Of a stretch of 64,000 nt of DNA, positions 54,153-63,200 are shown piece by piece; the stretch's first letter is position 1, and each line of letters opens with the position of its first letter. Below the pieces are notes generated by a model, which was given only the letters and a program-made list of their open reading frames with translations, did not search any database and was not told the origin of the DNA. Both the position numbers and the translations under genes were made by a program. Origin of the DNA: Anabaena lutea FACHB-196 (GTDB lineage Bacteria > Cyanobacteriota > Cyanobacteriia > Cyanobacteriales > Nostocaceae); assembly GCF_014698305.1 (NCBI RefSeq), contig NZ_JACJST010000002.1, positions 186,001 through 250,000 of the forward strand. The letters run 5' to 3'.

Positions 54153-55247
54153 TTAATGATCTGTATCAGGTGGAGATTCATAGCTGACAGTAACATTAGA
54201 TACGAAATTACCATTTTTACCGTTTTTGATAGCATCAAATGTGCCTTTGATAGTACCAGCAATTGGCACAGCCACGAGAGTTCCCAACAAACCAGCAATT
54301 TCAAAACCCATTAAAATAGAGACAAAAATCCATAGGGGATTAAGTCCAATAAAGTCACCCATTAACTTAGGAGCTAAGAGATTATCTTTAATTTGTTGCA
54401 TGATCATTGCTGCTACTGCTGCTGGAAAGGCTAACCACCAATTTTGTAGTAGTAACAAGAGTGTAACTAAACCTATGCCTAAAGATGCTCCAATAAAAGG
54501 AATAAGTTGAGATATACCAATAACGATCGCAAACAAAAGAGCAAAGGGTATTCTTAGAAATAGGAAAATTGGTGTGAGGACGATGACCATGAATAACCCC
54601 AGCAGCAGTTGGCTGAGGAAAAAATTCTGAAAATTTAGCTGTAAGGATTTAGTGAAAGGGATGCCAATATTAGATGGTAAGAGATTAACTAGACCAGACC
54701 AGACGCGATCGCCATATAGCAGCATATAAAACGCCAAAACAAATACTAACACCACATTAAATAATCCTGACAACAGCGTCCCCGCAAACCCTACCGCACC
54801 GGAAGCTATCTGTTGCACTAAATTCTGAATATTAGCATTGATTTGATTACTCACTAGGCTTAAATCAATATTTATACGTCGCTTACGCGCCAACACCTGT
54901 AAATTACCTAGATTATCTTGACTGGACGCTAACCAATCAGGAATCTTATTTAAAAGTTGGATTGTTTGGTCAATTACCATCGGTACGAGGGTAACACCTA
55001 AAACAATCAATAAAGCTAGAGTAATAATTAAGACAATTATCACTGACTGAGTGCGTGTAATTCTTACTCTCTCAAACAACTTCACTGGGTAATTGAGTAA
55101 AAAAGCCAAAATTGCCGCAATACTGAGAATAGTAATTGGATGCTGAAAATAACGAAACAGCACAGACAGTAGCCAGACATTGAGAGCGATAATCGGGCCA
55201 CTCAAACCATAAATTAACAGAGTTTGGACAGAGGCTGAACGACGCAT
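54153..55247 (-). CDS. AI-2E family (PerM-type) transporter
   Basis: A 364-residue membrane protein with about seven helices in the AI-2E/PerM pattern. The N-terminal helices carry LLIYGLSGPIIALNVWLLSVLFRYFQHPI (in pieces), a central amphipathic region (about 100-160), and the signature LIPFIGASLGIGLVTLLLLL (about 248-267) with GDFIGLNPLWIFVSILMGFEIAGLLGTLVAVPIAG (in pieces) late. The family includes exporters of AI-2 and Na+/H+ antiporters, so the substrate is not known. It is followed by a composite repeat and scpA. Confidence 0.85.
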   Translation of the reverse strand: MRRSASVQTLLIYGLSGPIIALNVWLLSVLFRYFQHPITILSIAAILAFLLNYPVKLFERVRITRTQSVIIVLIITLALLIVLGVTLVPMVIDQTIQLLNKIPDWLASSQDNLGNLQVLARKRRINIDLSLVSNQINANIQNLVQQIASGAVGFAGTLLSGLFNVVLVFVLAFYMLLYGDRVWSGLVNLLPSNIGIPFTKSLQLNFQNFFLSQLLLGLFMVIVLTPIFLFLRIPFALLFAIVIGISQLIPFIGASLGIGLVTLLLLLQNWWLAFPAAVAAMIMQQIKDNLLAPKLMGDFIGLNPLWIFVSILMGFEIAGLLGTLVAVPIAGTIKGTFDAIKNGKNGNFVSNVTVSYESPPDTDH

Positions 55248-55359
55248 CTTGAGAAAAATAAAGAAAATTTGTCAATCTGGCATTGTTACTGATTCCCATG
55301 ATAGATATTTTTCTCCCAGAATTGTATAAGCCTATCTGATAACAAGGAACCAAAACCCT

Positions 55360-56004
55360 ATGGATAAAAGCATAGCTGATCTTCGCAAAGACTATACCTT
55401 GCAAGATTTGAGTGAAAATAAAATTGACCTTAATCCATTTATACAATTTAAATTCTGGTTTAATCAGGCTTTATCAGCACAATTACCTGAACCTAATGCA
55501 ATGACTCTGGCTACCTGCACACTAGACGGGAAGCCTTCAGCGAGAATGGTACTACTGAAGGATTTTGACGAACGGGGCTTTGTTTTATTTACTAACTATA
55601 ACAGTCACAAAGGTCAAGAAATAGCTGCAAATCCTCATGGGGCTTTAGTTTTCTGGTGGGCTGAACTAGAACGCCAAGTCAGAATTGTGGGAACTATAGA
55701 GAAGATTTCCCCTGAGGAGTCTGATGGATATTTTGAAATGCGTCCAGCAAATAGTCGCTTAGGTGCATGGGCTTCTAATCAAAGTGAGGTAATTGCTGGA
55801 AGAGAAGTTTTGGAGCGACAATTACAAGAATTCCAGTGCAAATATGAAAATCAGGAAGTTCCTAGACCACCTCATTGGGGAGGTTATCGGATCATTCCCC
55901 AGGAAATTGAGTTTTGGCAAGGTCGTTCTAGCCGTTTACACGATCGCTTGCTTTATACTCGCTTAGATAATGGAAGTTGGAAAATAGAACGCTTGTCACC
56001 TTAA
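55360..56004 (+). CDS. pdxH: Pyridoxamine 5'-phosphate oxidase
   Basis: A 214-residue FMN enzyme that makes pyridoxal 5'-phosphate from pyridoxine or pyridoxamine phosphate. [41 protein letters not shown] (about 46-85, in pieces) is the FMN-binding core. [23 protein letters not shown] and [29 protein letters not shown] (in pieces) with the conserved RLHDR follow. Size matches the family. It lies alone, divergent from the AI-2E gene. Confidence 0.95.
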   Translation: MDKSIADLRKDYTLQDLSENKIDLNPFIQFKFWFNQALSAQLPEPNAMTLATCTLDGKPSARMVLLKDFDERGFVLFTNYNSHKGQEIAANPHGALVFWWAELERQVRIVGTIEKISPEESDGYFEMRPANSRLGAWASNQSEVIAGREVLERQLQEFQCKYENQEVPRPPHWGGYRIIPQEIEFWQGRSSRLHDRLLYTRLDNGSWKIERLSP

Positions 56005-56011
56005 TTTTTTA

Positions 56012-56029
56012 GCGGGCTAAGATGCCCGC
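56012..56029. other. Short perfect hairpin between pdxH and Uma2
   Basis: GCGGGC (56012-56017) pairs with GCCCGC (56024-56029) around TAAGAT in the 34-bp gap between two convergent stops. It lacks a proper U-run in either direction, so termination is only probable. Confidence 0.45.
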
Positions 56030-56038
56030 ATTACAAAT

Positions 56039-56803
56039 TTACAACAATTCAGGATCAACACCTAGCTCACGTAACTTAGCTGCTAATAAATCAGCCCGTT
56101 GGCGTTCTTGTTCAGCCCGTTGGCGTTCCTGTTCAGCCCGTTGACGTTCTTGTTCGGCTTGTTCGCTACTCCAAAGTAGCAAATTTCCTTCCCTATCCCA
56201 CCACCGCAACCAGTTCATGGTTTGACACAATCTTTCACCAGGCCAAATTCCTAAAAATAGCTCTAACTCAGGAATCCAAAAACGCCCATTAGTATCTGCT
56301 TGTTGTTTGGTGTATTCTCCATTTTGCAAATAGCGGACTTCTAAACTGGGTTCATAGGGGTCATAAGTGACATAAGTGGGAATTTTCAGGATATACTCGT
56401 AGAAATACAACTTCCCATAGGGAGGTGTGGAACGCACTGATAATTCTCCACCTTCTGTATCGGAGAGAAATTCCATCACCACAGCCACGGGTTCCCCTTC
56501 TAGATTAGGGGTATAGCTGCGACGCACCACATCAACTGCTACAGGATGCACCTGTGGTACATAAAACCAGTCAGGGGCTTTGATGATGATTTTCTTGTTT
56601 AATGTAGCTACAAGTCCAAAATTAGAGCCAATCAGCATCTGTGGTTGGATGTACCCTGCTGCACCCAAAGCATCGGTCAGTGCAGCAGCGAGAGGAGGTT
56701 GTTGAATATTTTCCACTGGGTCGTCAGGTAAAATAAAATCAGTGGGAAGTGCTTCCCAGGTGACAGTCGGTGTTTTTTGAATTGGATGAGTTTGTAGAAT
56801 CAT
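56039..56803 (-). CDS. Uma2-family protein with heptad-repeat tail
   Basis: A 254-residue Uma2 (DUF820) protein. The core has IIIKAPDWFYVPQVHPV (conserved Asp) and EPVAVVMEFLSDTEGGE (conserved Glu), then LYFYEYILKIPTYVTYDPYEPSLEVRYL (in pieces). The C-terminal tail has near-identical EQERQRA heptads, encoded by tandem 21-bp DNA repeats (56092-56162). The tail should form a coiled coil and its length probably varies between strains. The other Uma2 in the window, at 17441-18139, has a degenerate version. Biological role not established. Confidence 0.85.
   Translation of the reverse strand: MILQTHPIQKTPTVTWEALPTDFILPDDPVENIQQPPLAAALTDALGAAGYIQPQMLIGSNFGLVATLNKKIIIKAPDWFYVPQVHPVAVDVVRRSYTPNLEGEPVAVVMEFLSDTEGGELSVRSTPPYGKLYFYEYILKIPTYVTYDPYEPSLEVRYLQNGEYTKQQADTNGRFWIPELELFLGIWPGERLCQTMNWLRWWDREGNLLLWSSEQAEQERQRAEQERQRAEQERQRADLLAAKLRELGVDPELL
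56092..56162. repeat. 21-bp tandem repeat encoding Uma2 heptads
   Basis: Three nearly perfect 21-bp units (GTTCAGCCCGTTGGCGTTC-type) plus partial ones lie head to tail within the Uma2 gene. Being a multiple of three they keep frame, so unit number can change without loss of function. Confidence 0.85.
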
Positions 56804-56934
56804 ATAGAGTTACTTATAGGTTGTCAGAATCAGGATTTTCTGGATTGAAGGATTTATGGGATGTGATTTAATGATAGTTGGTTAGAAGCTGGGAATTTTG
56901 TTGTCTGAATCAGATGATGAAAATGTGAAAATCA

Positions 56935-57705
56935 TCAATCTCTTTCTTGTAACTGGAGTTGGGGTTCTGGTAACAATGTATATCTCAAATAAAAACCACT
57001 CCAAACAAACAGAATAATTATCAAAGTACCAATACCCAACATATTAGGAAGCCAAAAGACTACTTCTATATGATTTAATTCACCTGGTTTGAGTTGCCAA
57101 ACTATTTGATTTCCATGCTTTTGGGGTTGAATTGTATCTTCAGTTTGTTTAATATTTTTAACTCCCCAGGGTGTCTGCAAGCTAAAGTCTAAATTAAGAA
57201 CTGAAGCAGTACCAGTTAAAATGTTTCCTTTGCTGGTAAGTGCAGAAAGGGAACGCAAATCTAAATCGTAAATCAAATGATTTCTCGATAATAGTAAAAA
57301 ATTGTTTTCCTCTACTAGCAAGTTGGAAGCAATAGTTGGTATTTCTGAATCTTGGGGGACTTGATTAGAATTTTGAGAACTGCGGTAATTGAAAAATCCG
57401 CTAAACTTTTCTTGTAATTCTCGACCGTTACTGAAGGGAATTTTCACAATCAGTTCTTCTGGAGAAATTCGCTTTGCTGAACCTTCTAATTTTCGCGCTC
57501 GACGCTCTAAACTATTTAACCATTCCCAAATATAATCACCGCTAAAGCTGGTTAATTTTTCAGATAACTGAATATGCTGTACTATTTCGCCATTATTGGT
57601 GTTGTTATAGTTAATTCCTAAATCATATTGAACGCAACCAGATAATAGGAAAAAGGCACAGACTATCAGCCAGGAAATAGGTTTTAGTCTGATTTTGATA
57701 AACAT
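56935..57705 (-). CDS. DUF3153 lipoprotein-like membrane protein
   Basis: A 256-residue protein from ATG 57705. A lipoprotein signal (about 1-24, lipobox LLSGC) precedes a DUF3153 body with VQYDLGINYNNTNNGEIVQHIQL and NSLERRARKLEGSAKRISPEELIVKIPF (in pieces). A membrane helix near the C-terminus (LGIGTLIIILFVWSGFYLRY) follows. DUF3153 is mainly cyanobacterial and of unknown function. The longest frame starts at 57792 and would overlap the TPR gene, but the signal peptide fits only the shorter start. It lies downstream of the TPR gene on the same strand. Confidence 0.8.
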   Translation of the reverse strand: MFIKIRLKPISWLIVCAFFLLSGCVQYDLGINYNNTNNGEIVQHIQLSEKLTSFSGDYIWEWLNSLERRARKLEGSAKRISPEELIVKIPFSNGRELQEKFSGFFNYRSSQNSNQVPQDSEIPTIASNLLVEENNFLLLSRNHLIYDLDLRSLSALTSKGNILTGTASVLNLDFSLQTPWGVKNIKQTEDTIQPQKHGNQIVWQLKPGELNHIEVVFWLPNMLGIGTLIIILFVWSGFYLRYTLLPEPQLQLQERD

Positions 57706-57776
57706 GAAATTAATTCCTTTAATCAACGATAATACATTTTTTTGCAAATTAGATATATTCATGATTGGATCATCTC

Positions 57777-58304
57777 TCAAAAACTTAACCAAACTAGATA
57801 GGAAATAGTTAAACCAACAGCAATTAATGCTACCCAGATAAAACTATTATCTCTTGTATTCACTGTACTGAGGTCAACATATTCTGGTTCCGCAGACTTC
57901 TGTCTAGGGATAGATTTTTTAGGTTTAACAGCGACAAGTCTTTTGGAGTCGTTATCAGAAATTGCACCCAAATCGGGGATTTCTGTCATCCACTCCTTTG
58001 GTCTTTTCAGTTTGGGAGCTTGTAAGATATGGATTAACTGTCGTGCTTGTTTCTTGGTTTCCTGGTGGGGATGACGACGAAGTTGTTGACAAAGTGCGAT
58101 CGCATCCTCAGTTCTTTCAGCGGCTTCATAAGCTGTGACTAACCAAATTTCCACCTCACCAGCCAAGCGTGTATTCCTAGCTAATAAAGCACTGGCTTTT
58201 TCTAAATTTTCTACAGCTTCCCGATATTTTCCATTTTCAAAGGCCAGTTTTCCAGCTTGGTAACGAGATTTGGCAATTTCTATAATTTCGGTACTCATTG
58301 TCAT
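57777..58304 (-). CDS. TPR protein with C-terminal membrane anchor
   Basis: A 175-residue protein. Residues about 5-95 form tetratricopeptide-like helices (SRYQAGKLAFENGKYREAVENLEKASALL in pieces; VTAYEAAERTEDAIALCQQLRRHP). A basic linker with PKLKRPKEW and PKKSIPRQK follows, and a C-terminal helix (SFIWVALIAVGLTISYLVWL) anchors it with the TPR part in the cytoplasm. It probably forms an operon with the DUF3153 gene 71 bp downstream. No partner is known; it may be a scaffold for a membrane complex. Confidence 0.75.
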   Translation of the reverse strand: MTMSTEIIEIAKSRYQAGKLAFENGKYREAVENLEKASALLARNTRLAGEVEIWLVTAYEAAERTEDAIALCQQLRRHPHQETKKQARQLIHILQAPKLKRPKEWMTEIPDLGAISDNDSKRLVAVKPKKSIPRQKSAEPEYVDLSTVNTRDNSFIWVALIAVGLTISYLVWLSF

Positions 58305-58378
58305 TGTTCATTGGTCATTAGTTATGGGTGGTGATTTGTAATAGTGAATTAAGAAGAACAAAAAGGTTAGGGTCTTTC

Positions 58379-58410
58379 CAATCACCAATCACCAATCACC
58401 AATCACCAAA
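58379..58410. repeat. AATCACC heptamer tandem repeat
   Basis: About four perfect AATCACC units lie just after the argB stop, in the gap to the TPR gene. Confidence 0.8.
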
Positions 58411-58413
58411 TTA

Positions 58414-59304
58414 TTATTTAAACTGAGAACCCAGAATCATTGTCCCAATCCCGACATCTGTAAATATTTCTAACAGAAGGGCGTGGGGAATGCGTCCATC
58501 AATGATGTGTGAAGCTTTGACTCCTTGGGCGAGCGATCGCACACAACAAGTTACTTTAGGAATCATACCCCCACTAACTACACCATCGCTAATTAGTTGG
58601 CGAGCTTCCCGAATATCTACTTTGGGAATCAAGGTAGATGGGTCTTTATAATCTGTTAAAATACCCCGCGTATCGGTCAACAGAATCAGCTTTTCTGCTC
58701 CTAATGCAGCCGCTATTTCCCCCGCTACCGTGTCAGCATTAATATTGTAAGCTTGTCCGTTATCGTCAGCAGCAACACTAGAAACCACGGGAATATATCC
58801 ATTTTTGGATAGGGTATCTAAAATCTTGATATTCACACTACTAACTTCCCCGACAAAACCAATACCTTCATCACCTTGGGGACGAGCCGTAATTAAGTTA
58901 CCATCTTTACCGCAAAGTCCCACAGCCATACCACCGGCTTGGTTAATCAAGGAGACAATTTCTTTATTGACTCTACCCACTAACACCATTTCCACAACAT
59001 CCATTGTCGCTGCATCGGTGACGCGCAAACCATTCTTAAACTGAGCTTCAATTCCCAGCTTACCTAACCAACTGTTAATTTCTGGGCCACCACCGTGTAC
59101 TAAAATTGGTCGCAACCCGACGCAAGACAAAAATACAATGTCGCGGATAACTTTATCTTTAAGGGTGCTATCTTTCATCGCTGCACCTCCGTATTTGACA
59201 ACAACGGTGCGACCTGCAAATTGTTGAATGTAAGGTAGTGCTTCGCTGAGGATTTCGACGCGATTAGCTTCAGCTTGTCTGATATACTCTGTATCGTTCG
59301 CCAT
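58414..59304 (-). CDS. argB: Acetylglutamate kinase
   Basis: A 296-residue enzyme that phosphorylates N-acetylglutamate in arginine synthesis, cytosolic. [12 protein letters not shown] (about 35-46), [18 protein letters not shown] (about 68-85), [15 protein letters not shown] (about 112-126) and the C-terminal [18 protein letters not shown] (about 243-260) are the family motifs. The N-terminal helix ([17 protein letters not shown]) is of the arginine-sensitive type, which in cyanobacteria binds PII protein to lift feedback inhibition. Thus nitrogen status probably controls it after translation. It lies upstream of the AATCACC repeat. Confidence 0.95.
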   Translation of the reverse strand: MANDTEYIRQAEANRVEILSEALPYIQQFAGRTVVVKYGGAAMKDSTLKDKVIRDIVFLSCVGLRPILVHGGGPEINSWLGKLGIEAQFKNGLRVTDAATMDVVEMVLVGRVNKEIVSLINQAGGMAVGLCGKDGNLITARPQGDEGIGFVGEVSSVNIKILDTLSKNGYIPVVSSVAADDNGQAYNINADTVAGEIAAALGAEKLILLTDTRGILTDYKDPSTLIPKVDIREARQLISDGVVSGGMIPKVTCCVRSLAQGVKASHIIDGRIPHALLLEIFTDVGIGTMILGSQFK

Positions 59305-59432
59305 TCTGAGGATCTGCCAATTTTAGATTTTGGATTTTAGATTCTACAGGATACAAGAAAAGATCATGGCAAATTATATTCACCCTTCTCAGAGATCCTC
59401 TTAGCAACTTAGTATCACAAAATTTCCTCAAA

Positions 59433-59990
59433 TTAATTTTGCTGTTGAGAATCTTGATTTTTGAGAACGCTAGGAATTACTTTTAAGATGCGTGTGGCAA
59501 TTTCTTCTGGTGTTTGTGTTTCGGTGATGGTAATATGTATATCTGCCTGGGAGTAAAGCGATTGGCGTTGTTCGAGGAGCGACCGCAATTTATCTTCAGG
59601 GTGAGAATTTTGTAAAAGTGGTCTTGTATCATCTTCTGCTAACCGACGCAACAGAATGTCCACTGGCGCATCCAGCCACACTATCAACCCGTGACGCAGA
59701 TAGCCCCAGTTTTCTCGCCTCAGTACAATACCCCCACCAGTGGCTATAGTCAACTTAGTATAAGGGCAAACTTGAGCTAAAATTTCACTCTCCAATTGGC
59801 GAAATGCTGCTTCCCCTTCATCAGCAAATATCTCATTGATAGATTTTCTCGCAGCTTTGACTATGACATTATCAGTATCTAAAAACCCATAACCAAGTTG
59901 CTGTGCTAGTAAGCGCCCTACCGTCGTCTTACCCACACCCATCATCCCAATTAAATATAGGTTGACTCCTTTTAATAAATTACTCACCAA
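59433..59990 (-). CDS. aroK: Shikimate kinase
   Basis: A 185-residue P-loop kinase that phosphorylates shikimate in aromatic amino-acid synthesis. It has Walker A GMMGVGKTT (about 15-23), DTDNVI with the shikimate-binding Asp, GEAAFRQLESE with the conserved Arg, ATGGGIVLR (about 83-91) and the lid Arg in DDTRPLL. Length is normal. It precedes argB on the same strand but is separated by about 130 bp, so co-transcription is possible, not certain. Confidence 0.95.
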   Translation of the reverse strand: MVSNLLKGVNLYLIGMMGVGKTTVGRLLAQQLGYGFLDTDNVIVKAARKSINEIFADEGEAAFRQLESEILAQVCPYTKLTIATGGGIVLRRENWGYLRHGLIVWLDAPVDILLRRLAEDDTRPLLQNSHPEDKLRSLLEQRQSLYSQADIHITITETQTPEEIATRILKVIPSVLKNQDSQQQN

Positions 59991-60039
59991 GTCACTTTAC
60001 TCCAGTTTTATTATTTATTAGTCATCAGTGATAACTGAT

Positions 60040-61695
60040 TTAAACCTTGCTATTAACAATACTTTTTTTCATGTCAATTTTCAATTGCGCCGCTAAAATT
60101 GGATTACGCAGCAATAAGTTACTTTCTGCCGATAGATGAGATTTAAAATTTTCTTCCATTAATCGTTCAATTATATAGTCCCTAAAAACGATGCCGGGGG
60201 ATAAACAAAATAGTTGTGTGTTCATGAGCGGGTCTGTAGAATGAATGTCTGCCTGTACTTTAGCTTTCTCAATCAGCGATCGCCGTTGGAGTAATTCTAT
60301 CGCTTCCAGAATTAATCTTTGTGCTAATCGTGGTGACAAGCCGGGGATAATATTACTCGGCACACTATGCATAGAAGCGCAATCTGGATTTAGCGCCAGC
60401 CAATATATAATAGATATCTCTAACTCTGACAAAGGATTGAACTGCTGGTCTAAAATCCGGCGAATATCACCAAACGCTAAACTACCTTGTTCCAGAAACT
60501 CATAGATACTACCACCAAATAAATCTTGAATAGTAGTAGCAACTAATTTCAAAAATAAGGGATTACCAGCGTAGTAGTCAATCAATACACCACATTCGGT
60601 ATATTGAAATTCGGAGAATCCTTTAGCTTTGAGGATAAGTAGGCTATCTTTCCGGCTTAAACCAGTCAAGTTTACAGAACGAACAGGTAGTTTTTTTCCT
60701 TCAATAGCCGCAATTTCCGGCGGTTTTTCCCGACTAGTTAATAATAAGCAGCTTTGATGTTGGGAATCTCCCACCCTTCTAATTAATTCACCATAGCCCT
60801 CATAACCAGGACGATAACGAATCTGTGAAAGACCGTAAGGTGTATTCCCTAGGGTGGAAGATGGTACTGAGGTTTCATCTCTATCAGCACTAGATAAAAT
60901 TGAGTCAACGTTATCTAAGACCAAAAGACATCGAGCATTGCGTAAGCTATTAATCAGTTGGGAAATTCTGCTATTCAGAGTTGCTGTCTGATCTATCTCT
61001 AGATTTGGCGACAATATCTGCATTATATTACTTAAGATCACATCTATCGGCGGGCATAGATGTAGCGATCGCCAGATCACATATTCAAACTGATCTTGAA
61101 TCCCTTCTGCTAACTTGATCGAAAAAGCAGTTTTACCAATTCCACCCATTCCCAAAAGCACAACTAACCGACAGCGCTGTTGTAAAATCCATTCTGAAAC
61201 TGTGGCTAATTCTGTCATCCTTCCACAAAAGCCACTGACATCAACGGCTTCACCCCAATCTTGAATTTTTGGGGATTTCAGTTCAATTAACTCTGTCTCT
61301 TGCTCTTTGGTATCTTTGATAAAAGTGACGATTGTGTTTAATTGAATCCAATTTTTTTTATACCCAGCCTTTTCTAATAAATGAGTCACATGACTCCAGT
61401 TTTTGACCTTGACTGAGTATCCAGCTTGACTACTCAGCATATCCTCTATGTACTTATATAATCCATTAGACAAATAAACTCTGACTGTACTGCTACTGCG
61501 ACTTTGATAAACTCTATTCGCTATTTCCGCAGGACTACAACCACAAAGCAAACCTCTCAGGAATTTCTTTTCCACAGGTGTTAAGGCTTTTCTCTTTGCA
61601 GTAGCTAAATCTAAGTATAATTTCTCTAACTCCCAATTTTTCTGAGCTTCTATAAATTCTTCTTCCACTGGTTGAGAACCTACTACCACCATCAT
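60040..61695 (-). CDS. NB-ARC STAND ATPase without a sensor repeat domain
   Basis: A 551-residue protein. Residues about 10-110 form the cyanobacterial N-terminal effector-like region (ELEKLYLDLATAKRKALTPVEKKFLRGLLCG in pieces, then VRVYLSNGLYKYIEDM), of the type found before NB-ARC in vMAP-like proteins. The NTPase has Walker A VLLGMGGIGKTAFS (about 182-195) and Walker B CLLVLDNVDS (about 256-265), then a winged-helix region (about 440-520). Most relatives carry WD40 or TPR repeats after this; here the protein ends. It may be a regulatory, shortened or two-component form. Role in defence or signalling is inferred from the class. Confidence 0.8.
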   Translation of the reverse strand: MMVVVGSQPVEEEFIEAQKNWELEKLYLDLATAKRKALTPVEKKFLRGLLCGCSPAEIANRVYQSRSSSTVRVYLSNGLYKYIEDMLSSQAGYSVKVKNWSHVTHLLEKAGYKKNWIQLNTIVTFIKDTKEQETELIELKSPKIQDWGEAVDVSGFCGRMTELATVSEWILQQRCRLVVLLGMGGIGKTAFSIKLAEGIQDQFEYVIWRSLHLCPPIDVILSNIMQILSPNLEIDQTATLNSRISQLINSLRNARCLLVLDNVDSILSSADRDETSVPSSTLGNTPYGLSQIRYRPGYEGYGELIRRVGDSQHQSCLLLTSREKPPEIAAIEGKKLPVRSVNLTGLSRKDSLLILKAKGFSEFQYTECGVLIDYYAGNPLFLKLVATTIQDLFGGSIYEFLEQGSLAFGDIRRILDQQFNPLSELEISIIYWLALNPDCASMHSVPSNIIPGLSPRLAQRLILEAIELLQRRSLIEKAKVQADIHSTDPLMNTQLFCLSPGIVFRDYIIERLMEENFKSHLSAESNLLLRNPILAAQLKIDMKKSIVNSKV

Positions 61696-62101
61696 TGTTA
61701 TTAGTATATTTACAGTGACTTTAGCGATATACTAACGTTTGTTATGTAAAGTCAGAATAAACCAACGATAAATTTATAACGAAATTAATAACGATTGTTA
61801 GGTGCGTTCTTATTTATTACTTAGGTATTCTTGAACTTAATGGAAATTTCATATAACTTGTTTGAAACTTTAAGGAACTAAATTCTGTCTATATAAAAAT
61901 CCAACTTCATCTGGTAAGTGAATTAAGTGTTCCTCAATACTATCTTGCTAACAAGACAGTTTTTTCTTCTCAATGTGACTAATGGTAAGCCTTGATCACT
62001 TGCATCTCTCCGTGTCAAGGTGTAAAAAATAACTAACTTTTCCATTTTTGACAAAAAAAGCTTTATTCTCTCTCAACTAAACTCCCATCAATCAATGTGG
62101 T
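61696..62101. other. Intergenic region with possible hairpins
   Basis: About 406 bp between divergent genes. CTATCTTG and CAAGACAG can pair at about 61942-61962 and are followed by TTTTTT, giving a terminator-like element with no gene before it on that strand. CCTTGA and TCAAGG (about 61991-62021) form another stem. A small RNA is possible but unproved. Confidence 0.4.
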
Positions 62102-62314
62102 ATGAATGAGGTTTCAGCTATGACTCGAATTCTAGACGTTGTGCAAACAGCTTTAGCAACTGGTTATTTAACTGTAGAAGCAGAAAATCAACTTAGACAA
62201 CTTTTAACTACCCAGTATGACTTGGAGGATTTTCATGCCTTCATGACTTTGCAGGAAGCTGCTATGATGGGTAAAATTAAGCAGGAATCACGAGAGAAGT
62301 GTGGTATGAAGTAG
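62102..62314 (+). CDS. Small conserved cyanobacterial protein
   Basis: A 70-residue helical protein. MTRILDVVQTALATGYLTVEAENQLRQLL (in pieces) and DLEDFHAFMTLQEAAMMGKIKQESRE resemble a family of short Nostoc proteins of unknown function. The second ATG at 62120 (MTRILDVV) is as likely a start as the first at 62102. It converges with the LapA-like gene, 19 bp away, so they share a terminating region. Confidence 0.65.
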   Translation: MNEVSAMTRILDVVQTALATGYLTVEAENQLRQLLTTQYDLEDFHAFMTLQEAAMMGKIKQESREKCGMK

Positions 62315-62333
62315 GATCAATTAATTGATCAGT

Positions 62334-62996
62334 TTATCGGCGTGAGCCTTCATTTTCATCCTCAAAGTCGTCGTCTTCAAAGAAATCCCAATCATCATCA
62401 TCTGATTGATTAGTAGTTGATGGTTGATATGGAGGGATAATTACTCGGTAATCAGCATCATAAATAGATTCAGTTTTTCCCACACCAGTATTTTTTGGTT
62501 CTTGAGCATTGTATGAGTAAACTGACCCAGGTTGAGAAGCAGTTCTAGGTGCTTGCTGGGGTTCGGAGGTTTTGGAACTGCCTGTTTGTGGTTGTTCTTC
62601 AAAATCCCAATCATCATCAGTAGGCTTTGGCTCCCAATCATCAAATTCCTGGCTGGTAGTGTAATCAGGTTTATTAGTAGGGGATGGTGGACTGCTAGGA
62701 GAAGGTGTAGATTCTTTTCTGGGAGTTGTCCTCACTCGTTGTGAATTTACAGGTGATTGGGAAGAAGTTCTTTCTGGTGGTTGAGCAAAATAATTAGTAA
62801 ATTTCAATAAAGTGGCAATTAATATAGATGTGAAAGCACCGGTGGCAATGCTCAAGAAAATCCACAAAGCTAATGGTAATGCTTGAGTCCGCATCCCCAA
62901 AAATACCAATGGGAGGGCTGGCGACAGATTTTGGACTAACAACAGCATCAGTCCTCCCAGCACAGCTACCAACAGAATTAAGCGAATTACAGCCAT
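62334..62996 (-). CDS. LapA-like membrane protein with acidic disordered tail
   Basis: A 220-residue protein from ATG 62996. Two membrane helices (about 5-25 and 37-60) frame LVQNLSPALPLVFLGMRTQALPLALW (in pieces), resembling a DUF1049/LapA-like domain. A Ser/Pro/Thr-rich then Asp/Trp-rich tail (about 70-220) follows, with repeated DDDWDFEE and DDDDWDFFEDDDFED motifs. The tail is probably disordered and may bind partners or cations. The longest frame begins 39 bp upstream but lacks a good start. It is followed by the converging small gene. Confidence 0.7.
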   Translation of the reverse strand: MAVIRLILLVAVLGGLMLLLVQNLSPALPLVFLGMRTQALPLALWIFLSIATGAFTSILIATLLKFTNYFAQPPERTSSQSPVNSQRVRTTPRKESTPSPSSPPSPTNKPDYTTSQEFDDWEPKPTDDDWDFEEQPQTGSSKTSEPQQAPRTASQPGSVYSYNAQEPKNTGVGKTESIYDADYRVIIPPYQPSTTNQSDDDDWDFFEDDDFEDENEGSRR

Positions 62997-63154
62997 AAGA
63001 AAGTGCAAAATGAACCGCGAAGACGCGAAGGACACGAAGAAAGAGAGAAAGAAGAGATCAAAAGATTCGGCGCAGTGTCTCGTAGAGAAGCGAATGTCAA
63101 GTTTTGATGATTAAAGAGATACTCCTGAACTGCATTTAACCCCTTTTAACAGTT

Positions 63155-63200
63155 ATCAGTAAACAGTGATAACTGATAACTGATAACTGATAACTGATTT
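63155..63200. repeat. GATAACT heptamer tandem repeat
   Basis: About five GATAACT units, with CAGTGATAACTGATAACTG-type phasing, lie just after the ubiX stop. Confidence 0.8.
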
